Positions 57,667 to 64,000 of a stretch of DNA of 64,000 bases are shown here, piece by piece (position 1 is the stretch's first letter; each line of letters begins with the position of its first letter). The notes beneath the pieces are model-generated. The model ran no database searches. It was given only the letters and a program-made list of their open reading frames with translations, and was not told where the DNA came from. The position numbers and the translations under genes are program-made. Source of the DNA: Saturnia japonica (lineage: Eukaryota; Arthropoda; Insecta; Lepidoptera; Saturniidae); contig CM065325.1 in the NCBI GenBank assembly GCA_033032175.1, forward strand, positions 10,196,930 through 10,260,929. Reading direction: 5' to 3'.

Positions 57667-57991
57667 GGATAGTTACCCCTAGGGCGACTATCCGCAAAAG
57701 TAAATAGGGCGATTATCCTTTTTGATACGGATACTTGCCCTTTTTATATGCGAAATAAATAAAAATTATTCGACAATGAGCCGTAACAAACAGTGTAGTT
57801 TAAACTCTAATGCATGCAAAGAAACAAAAAGTTGACTGAAAATACAATCAGTAATAAAAATATTCAATAGAAATGACTTACCGATATGATTTCAACACCC
57901 GTCAAAGTTTCGCCGCGGAAGATTTTTGCTTACACTGTTAAAACGCTTGCGCCTACTCCGACGACTTACATGGCACCGAGGCAACTATCCG
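57667..57991. promoter_or_regulatory. Right subterminal repeat cluster of the pogo-like element (five sites, mixed orientation)
   Basis: GGATAGTTACC (57667-57677, +), GGATAGTCGCC (57683-57693, -), GGATAATCGCC (57708-57718, -), GGATACTTGCC (57729-57739, +) and the TIR copy GGATAGTTGCC (57981-57991, -). Unlike the left cluster, orientations are mixed. They lie between the transposase start codon (57531) and the right TIR, so they could also affect transcription of the gene. Confidence 0.65.
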
Positions 57992-58004
57992 GCTTTTACC
58001 CTAC

Positions 58005-58794
58005 ATAATATTACGTTATGACCAAACTTTTAAGCACTTTTGTATGTACAGTACGAGTGGTCGCCGGTCGGTGCTCCGAGTCCCGAAAATTAAGGAATGT
58101 ACTAATTAAGTTTATATTTTTATAATGATAAAATGTTAATTTTCATAACTTTATAAATAAAAATCGGATAAGTTAGGAATAGAACTCGCATCCTGAGGGT
58201 TCCGAACTTATTACATAACTTACCGTACATTATTGTACAGTATTTTACATAAATAATGTTTATACACTATTTTTATATATCTATCTTAGTTTGTCCGTCT
58301 GTCTGTCTGTTAGTGCGCTTATAACTCAAGATTTTTTTTTTATTAATAATAATTAATAAATATGTATTATTATTTTATAGATGTTTTTACTAAAAAGGTT
58401 TTAGACTATATTTTGTAACATTATGAAACAAAACATAAGAAGAAACAAGTAATGATAATATAAAATCACCACAAGCACGCGCCGCTTATTCGGCATACGT
58501 TGCCAAAACCGTTAAATATAAAAAAAATAGAAACACAATACAAATAAGTAATAAATAAATCTTCTTGTACAATATACTAGACATCTGTGTAAATTAGAAA
58601 GATCTAAACAATATGACTAACTTTAATAATTAAATGTTATAGAATAAATCAAAAATATTTATGATATGTTAGAGATATACGTGAAAAAACAATAACTCGG
58701 CCCGGATCATTGTTTACAATTGGTTTTATAGATAACATTATTATGCATAACTTGTAGGTCTTTCAAAATAGTATGTACCTTGGAAGTACTCTGT
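58005..58794. other. AT-rich non-coding stretch
   Basis: A GTCCGTCTGTCTGTCTGTTA tract at 58291-58311 suggests a relic of the repeats that carry such tracts elsewhere. No gene was seen. Confidence 0.35.
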
Positions 58795-59632
58795 AGGTTT
58801 TGTAACCTAGAAACTTGACTTTTCTACAGTAGTTTGAGGTCATACATCTTAGTATCCGATAATTATTTCAACTGTTTATCTTAAGGCTTTTTCGAGAAAA
58901 AAATAAAACTTATTATAAATTTGATGCATTATAATTTCACACTGGATTATATATTTCTTATTTTCTGATTTTTCCCTCAACTTTTATTAAAATAACTCAC
59001 TTCGTATCAAATTTCAAGACTATAGGCCTGCGGGAATTACCATATAGGTTTTGATAACTGGTATCTGAGTGCGACTTCTAAACATTATTATGAAAGGTTG
59101 TATCTTTTTATTGTGTTAACCTAGAAACTTGATTACTTTACGGTAGTTTGAGGTCATAGGTCGTAGTATTCGGTATTAATTTCAACTATATACCTAAAGT
59201 AATTTTCGAGAAAAAAATGAAAATAATACAAATTTATAATTTCACACGGGTTTAGGATTTTTATTTTTGGATTAATTCCTAAACGTTAGTTAAAAGACCT
59301 TCATTAGTGTGAAATTTCAAGAATGTAGTTCTGTGGAAAGTACCGTATAGGTTTAATAATCTGCAGTTCGTGAGTGTTATTTTAACTGTGAAGTGACGTA
59401 TCTTTTTAATGCGTTAGCCCAATAGCTTTTTCTTTTACAGCACCATGAGGCCAGAGACCTTAGTTTATGATATTAATATCAACTTTATACCTCAAATCGT
59501 TTTGGAGAAGAAGTATCTTGACAAACGGGTAGACAGCCAGCCAGACAGACGAACAACAAAGTGATCTTATAAGGGGTCTGTTTTTTTTCATTATATTAGT
59601 TACGGAACCCTAAAATCTAAAAAATATATTTA
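58795..59632 (+). mobile_element. LINE-type 3' region made of about 2.4 tandem units
   Basis: Units start near 58805 (GTAACCTAGAAACTTGACTT), 59117 (GTTAACCTAGAAACTTGATT) and 59413 (GTTAGCCCAATAGCTTTTTC), period about 300 bp. Each carries GAGGTCATA.(A/G)TC.TAGTAT, TTTCAACT.T.TA.CT and TTTTCGAGAAAAAAAT in order. The last unit runs into GACAGACGAACAACAAAGTG, ATCTTATAAGGGGTCTG and TTACGGAACCCTAAAAT, which resembles the 3' terminus of a lepidopteran non-LTR retrotransposon family as I remember it. No reverse transcriptase is present. Confidence 0.55.
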
Positions 59633-59644
59633 TAAAGTCCTCAA

Positions 59645-59665
59645 TCAGCGGGACTCGAACCCTAC
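59645..59665 (-). repeat. tRNA-like B-box relic
   Basis: GCGGGACTCGAACCC reverse-complements to GGGTTCGAGTCCCGC, a good Pol III B box. No tRNA cloverleaf or A box at the right distance could be made out, so I treat it as a SINE relic. Confidence 0.35.
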
Positions 59666-60199
59666 ATCACTTGTACTGCCAATTCCAAGACTGTCATAGT
59701 TTTGAAAATCCTATACATATATGTATGTTTATATATTTTTTAGTGTCTTAAAACATGACTAGTTATATGTATCATGAGAGAAGAGAAAGAACTTCTATGC
59801 ATTTTAAGGTATCAGTACACTGTACCTAAATCTTCTATCGATATTTGATATAGGTATTTACCGTTGCTGTCGCTCCCATTTTGGTTTAGCGTCGGTCAGA
59901 CTATAATTAATGACAAACAAAACATAAAACAATGTCGTCTTATAACGCTAAAGAGCACTTTTAAATCGCCTTACATTAATTAGCAAATTTGTTTACTCTT
60001 CCGTCTGCCCATTTGGGTGTATCTAAATGTAAACAATTATTATTAGGGTAATTAAATGTTTTTAATTAGTAGATTAGGGAGTCACAAGACAGTAGTTAAC
60101 TCGATAACAATAAAATATAATCATTTAAATATTGTCTGATACTTTTGTTTATTATATAGGGTTGACATTTTTTTAAATATTTTTATATGGGTTGCGTTT

Positions 60200-60315
60200 G
60201 GTCACAGTCTCATCTGATGTTACGGTACGATGTGGCCCAAGATGGTAGCTAAGCCGAGTTGGGAAGACTAGCTCTCAAGTGCAACTACCGGAACACAAAT
60301 TGTATAAGTGCTTGG
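60200..60315 (-). repeat. SINE family 1 tail-side fragment, minus strand
   Basis: ACGATGTGGCCCAAGATGGT, GACTAGCTCTCAAGTGCAAC and ACCGGAACACAAATTGTATA match the reverse of 1480-1545. The tRNA head and most of the body are missing. Confidence 0.65.
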
Positions 60316-60473
60316 TATGTATGAAGTTTATCCTAATATTATCGCTATTGTTACATTCTATTAGAAAATGATGGGCATCATCTATAACCACATGTTGTAC
60401 AAAATGTTTCTTTTCTGCTCAATTTGTTTTCTGTTGAAATATGCAAATTACGTTAGCCTATTTAATAATACTA

Positions 60474-60790
60474 GTGGCCGCCCAATGATCGAAATTCGAC
60501 CAGAGACTTTTTAATTATATTCTATTTTCTGTTTGACATTTGCAGTATTAACCTAAACAATGAATATTATATCACTTGCTGTCACTTTTCATTAAGTGAT
60601 AATGTCAATATTTTGGGGGTCTAAGTTCAAAGGCATTGGTCGGGTTAGGATTCGCAGTATTAATTTATTTTATATAATATATTAGTAACAGATATTATAG
60701 GTAAATTTTATCTTTCTGCATTCCTTCTCCGTATAAACTTTAACCATGCCAAATCTCAGTCTTCTGTGTGCGTTAAAAATGGGTAGAAAG
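60474..60790. repeat. Interspersed repeat family 6, copy 2
   Basis: Starts CTAGTGGCCGCCCAATGATC and follows the copy at 38027-38375 closely for over 250 bp in the same orientation, then both fade near CTTCTCC(A/G)TATAAACTTTA. Confidence 0.65.
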
Positions 60791-63289
60791 TTTCTGCTTC
60801 ACGTATTGATATAATGATGTTATAACCATACAATGTTCTAAATCAGTTGATACATTACTATTTTTTTAAATAATATAATTTACTTTTAAGTGAATATATA
60901 TTTTCAGCCTGGATTTCGCTTTAGTAGAAAAGTACCTAAGGACCTTTTTATTCCATAAGTAAGTAAATTATAATTTTTTTTCTATTTTTTAATCCTAAAT
61001 AAATTAAATTAATGTACATAATATATAGACAGATAAAATGTGTAGTCTAATTGCAATGCAAGTACGTATAATTGTAACTACTATTGTTCATTATAAAGTA
61101 TATATACCTAATGTGTTTTATCGTTGACAACCATAATAAATAACCTAATTCGAAACGAAATCTATTATTTATTTCAAAATTACTTGTTTGTTTTATGTGA
61201 TTTCAAAACACCTAATATATAGTTAGGTACTTAAGTAATCACTTTGTTGTTTCTTTTTAGTAATTAATCATTTTTAAAATTACATTAAATATATCTATTC
61301 TTCCATATTAGCAAATTAAAATTACCAAATGTACAAGTATCGTAGGTATATATTATTATTTCAATTAGATTAAGTAATAAATACTTTATTTTGTCTTACC
61401 TTTTACGGCTATCATACGAACTTTACGAATACAATATAACTTGTTATTTGCAAATAAGCAACAAAGGATTTTTTATGGCTTTTTGACAATAGAAAGAAAG
61501 GAATACTCACTTTGTTCTTTTAATAAAGAAATATTGTTCCACATTTGACACAAAAATAGTCACAAAAAACATTGATATGTACCTGTTGCTTATTAAATTA
61601 ATTTTATAACAACTGAACGGCTCCTTAGTTATCCAAATATTTTTATTTAAAATAAGAATTATATCAAACTATTTTAATAACAATGCCAATAAAATTATTT
61701 ACGTGTTCTTGTAATATTATATAATATAAATCATTTAGAAGCAAATTAAGTACCTACTCCAATATTTTATAAATATCAAGAATTTATTCAGGAATTTTAT
61801 TCTACAGTATGTGGCAAGAGCGTTTATTGTATATCAATATTTATAACTTATTATAACTAGTAATTGTTGCATGTGTTGTAAATAAAAATAAAGGCAACAC
61901 ATTTTTCAATGAAAGTGAATATTGCTGCTTTTCCTTCTATATGACTCATTTATTCTGCATGTGTCTTTCTTTTCCAGTAATACTTAAGGTCGCATGATAT
62001 ATATTTTAAAATATTCTCCGTATGACGAGTAAGCTGCAAAGTTACGTTAAATACTAAATGACAAATTTAGAGTCATTACATCATTTTGATTATTAATTTA
62101 CTGTACTCAGTTACTAATATTGATTAATAGTTCTAATATGATCGCTTTTATACAGACATAATCTTATTATTATTTATATAGGTATATTTTTAGGTTATTA
62201 TATACTTTCTGTGTATATAGAGATATTAGTTTTACAGTAATGCAAAAAAAAATCATGAACCATCAATGAAACATGATTAAGCTTAATAAATTATGTTCTC
62301 ATTATAAAATATAATATTACTTTCGTTGAAGTGTAAGTTGCAGATCTTTTTAATAAGGGCTTCCGATTTCAAAAAAAATTATCTAAATTTACTGCTAACT
62401 TCAATAAAAAAGGATTAAAATATATTACGATATAGATACGTTGTTTTTTAGTTATCAGTGAAAAATATTGGAAGCTATTGCTTCTTTGTAAGCATTAAGT
62501 ATTATATATTCGGTTCTATATTTGATTTCAACATTATAAATTTATATGTATGTTCTTAAAACGTAGACTATTTTACGAACATAATTTTGGTACCTAAGCC
62601 CGTTTTCTTTCTAACACTAGAGTAATCGAATTAAATTAAAATAAAACATTAAGACTTCTCTAGTATCATTGATTCTTATCATATAATTAGGGCCTCTTTA
62701 AAAATATTATATTAGGACAAAATATAAAATACAATTATTTTTATCGGCCATGAATTCACTAAAAAATATGCCTATGATATTATAATAAAATTCTTTGTCA
62801 CTGTAAAACAAATGAAGTTCTAATTTCAGTATATTTTGCATGATAAGTAGAGCATACTCTATGGAGCATAGGTAAGTTAAAAGAATAGGTATACGGAAAA
62901 TAAAAATTCCTAGAAATAAATAGCTAGGTGCACCTTTTTAGCTTATTCTATGACGGATTCACAGAAAATCTATTGTTTTTCAGCTCACATAAAGTGTTAT
63001 GAGAAAATGTTTTATGTTAGAAAAAAAAAACTTATCTAGCGTTTCATGAAATTCTATTCACTGTGAGAGTTTCTTGAAATTCTAGTCACTATGACAGTTT
63101 CACAATGACTTTTCTATACAAGTAAATTTATTAGGTCTCAATTTGCACGAAAAATACCGATTTATGTTCATTTATCATTGTACAAAACATTAACTTAGTA
63201 GGTATTACTTAGAGTGATAATTTAGAGTTTATGTAGATGAATCACTAGTTATTGTATTAACCGTAACGTACGTTATATTTCGCTGATAA
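60791..63289. other. AT-rich non-coding stretch
   Basis: Very AT-rich with no gene, no repeat shared with the rest of the window and no splice-bounded coding segment recognised. It is probably upstream intergenic or intronic sequence of the gene suggested by the CpG-rich right edge. Confidence 0.4.
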
Positions 63290-64000
63290 CGTAGCACAGG
63301 GCGGCGCGGCGGCGCGGCGTAGTATCGCTCATGTCTACGAAACAAATATACGCATATAAAATACAAAATATTTAGTTTAGATCAATGGAAACGTATAATA
63401 TTATTATTTTGTAAATTCATAGGTTGAAATTGTAACTTTGTAAGATGCCAGTGCATTTTTTCGTTAATGGTCTTTAATGACGAAGGTATCGGTACAAAGA
63501 AAAGTTTTCCGATACTCAATAAAAGTCCAAATGGATATGATGAGAGTTCTCTTATCTCAAATTACCTTCATGTTATGCCAATACAAACCACGGAAATTTT
63601 ACAATATATATTATGTGACACATACCTAAGTTATATAAGTAAGAATATCATTTTGAAAAGTTTATTACCTACAAAAATAATAAAATAGAAGCTGCATAGT
63701 TATTATTGAAATGCTACACACAAGCACATATTCCTGGTAAAGCACTTATGATAATTCCATGTTTTTATCGTTTGGAACTGCGGTATTATTATCGAAGAGC
63801 CGGTCGGTGCGGAAAGAGTGGCCGCGAGGGGCGCGAGGCGGTTGCGCGGCGGGGTGCTAGGCTCGCGGCAGGGTCTGCGGGGTGCGGAGTGCGACGGGGA
63901 CCTGCGCGCGCACTACTCGGGGAGGCGGACCCGCTTCCGCTCCGCCCCCTCGTGCGCCAATCACCAGCGAGGTGGAGGGGAGCCTGGGCCCCTGGCTTCT
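63290..64000. promoter_or_regulatory. CpG-rich region at the right edge, probable promoter side of a gene beyond the window
   Basis: A (CGG)-rich cluster at 63297-63320 is followed by AT-rich DNA. Then 63790-64000 is continuously GC- and CpG-rich, unlike any other part of the window. It contains GC boxes (TCCGCCCCCT near 63941) and a CCAAT box (63957-63961, GCCAATCACC). A GC-rich block of this kind in an AT-rich genome typically marks a promoter or first exon. No TATA box or start codon context is decisive. A 73-codon frame at 63467-63688 (+) between the two GC blocks has no recognisable domain. Confidence 0.45.

Larger units (their letters stand above)
55479..58002 (-). mobile_element. Pogo-like DNA transposon, degraded, 2524 bp
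   Basis: Exact 22-bp TIRs, GGGTAAAAGCCGGATAGT then TGCC, lie at 55479-55500 and (inverted) 57981-58002, with TA on both sides (55477-55478 and 58003-58004). The word GGATAGTTGCC and close variants recur inside both ends, about ten in all counting the TIRs. The interior encodes a broken pogo/jerky-type (DDE_1) transposase on the minus strand, missing its DNA-binding region. Exact TIRs next to a decayed gene suggest the ends were kept functional longer than the gene, for example by movement with help from another copy. Confidence 0.85.

Overview
The window reads as AT-rich non-coding DNA of an arthropod nuclear genome, most likely a moth or butterfly. The sequence shows very few open frames longer than about 80 codons, spliced coding exons, dense interspersed repeats, tRNA-derived SINEs, LINE 3' fragments, many repeats ending CTAG|T after a GC-rich hairpin (Helitron style), and several DNA transposons with terminal inverted repeats (TIRs). 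The SINE and Helitron-like tail sequences resemble those I know from Lepidoptera; that assignment is from memory, not a search. I see no prokaryotic operon, CRISPR, rRNA or intact tRNA gene.

Host genes. The best host coding signal is a pair of phase-compatible exons on the + strand (8074-8168 and 8968-9096) encoding a charged coiled-coil segment of an unidentified protein. The intron between them is mostly filled by a Helitron-like repeat. Two weaker candidate exons lie at 22682-22746 and 29924-30065. The right edge (63290-64000) becomes strongly CpG-rich and looks like the promoter side of a gene beyond the window. A smaller CpG-rich patch at about 19735-19850 also has promoter-like motifs. 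The window may therefore be largely introns and intergenic DNA of one or a few large genes.

Mobile elements. Two near-identical mariner-superfamily elements (39386-40688 and 46330-47624) have 32-bp TIRs flanked by TA. The first carries an uninterrupted 359-aa transposase whose catalytic residues are spaced DD41D; the second is frameshifted. A broken pogo-like element (55479-58002) has exact 22-bp TIRs plus an array of short subterminal repeats. A 1.0-kb PIF/Harbinger-like element (25895-26898) carries only a broken Myb/SANT-like gene. A 660-bp element (15957-16616) has an exact 5-bp target duplication and long inverted arms. Degenerate hAT-like elements lie at 11660-12858 and 14733-15495, the latter inside a further TIR pair (14554-15566).

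Retroelements and other repeats. SINE family 1 occurs at least eight times in whole or part, SINE family 2 twice plus pieces, and a third SINE once. LINE 3' fragments, including two copies of one family in opposite orientations (20.3 and 23.8 kb), and several unnamed families fill much of the rest. Remaining stretches (about 5.0-8.0, 12.9-14.5, 26.9-28.5, 36.0-38.0, 41.6-43.9 and 60.8-63.3 kb) are AT-rich with nothing recognisable.

I did not find a clearly new biological system. The most interesting items are the possibly recent DD41D mariner pair, the pogo-like element's motif array, the 5-bp-duplication palindromic element and the unidentified coiled-coil gene.
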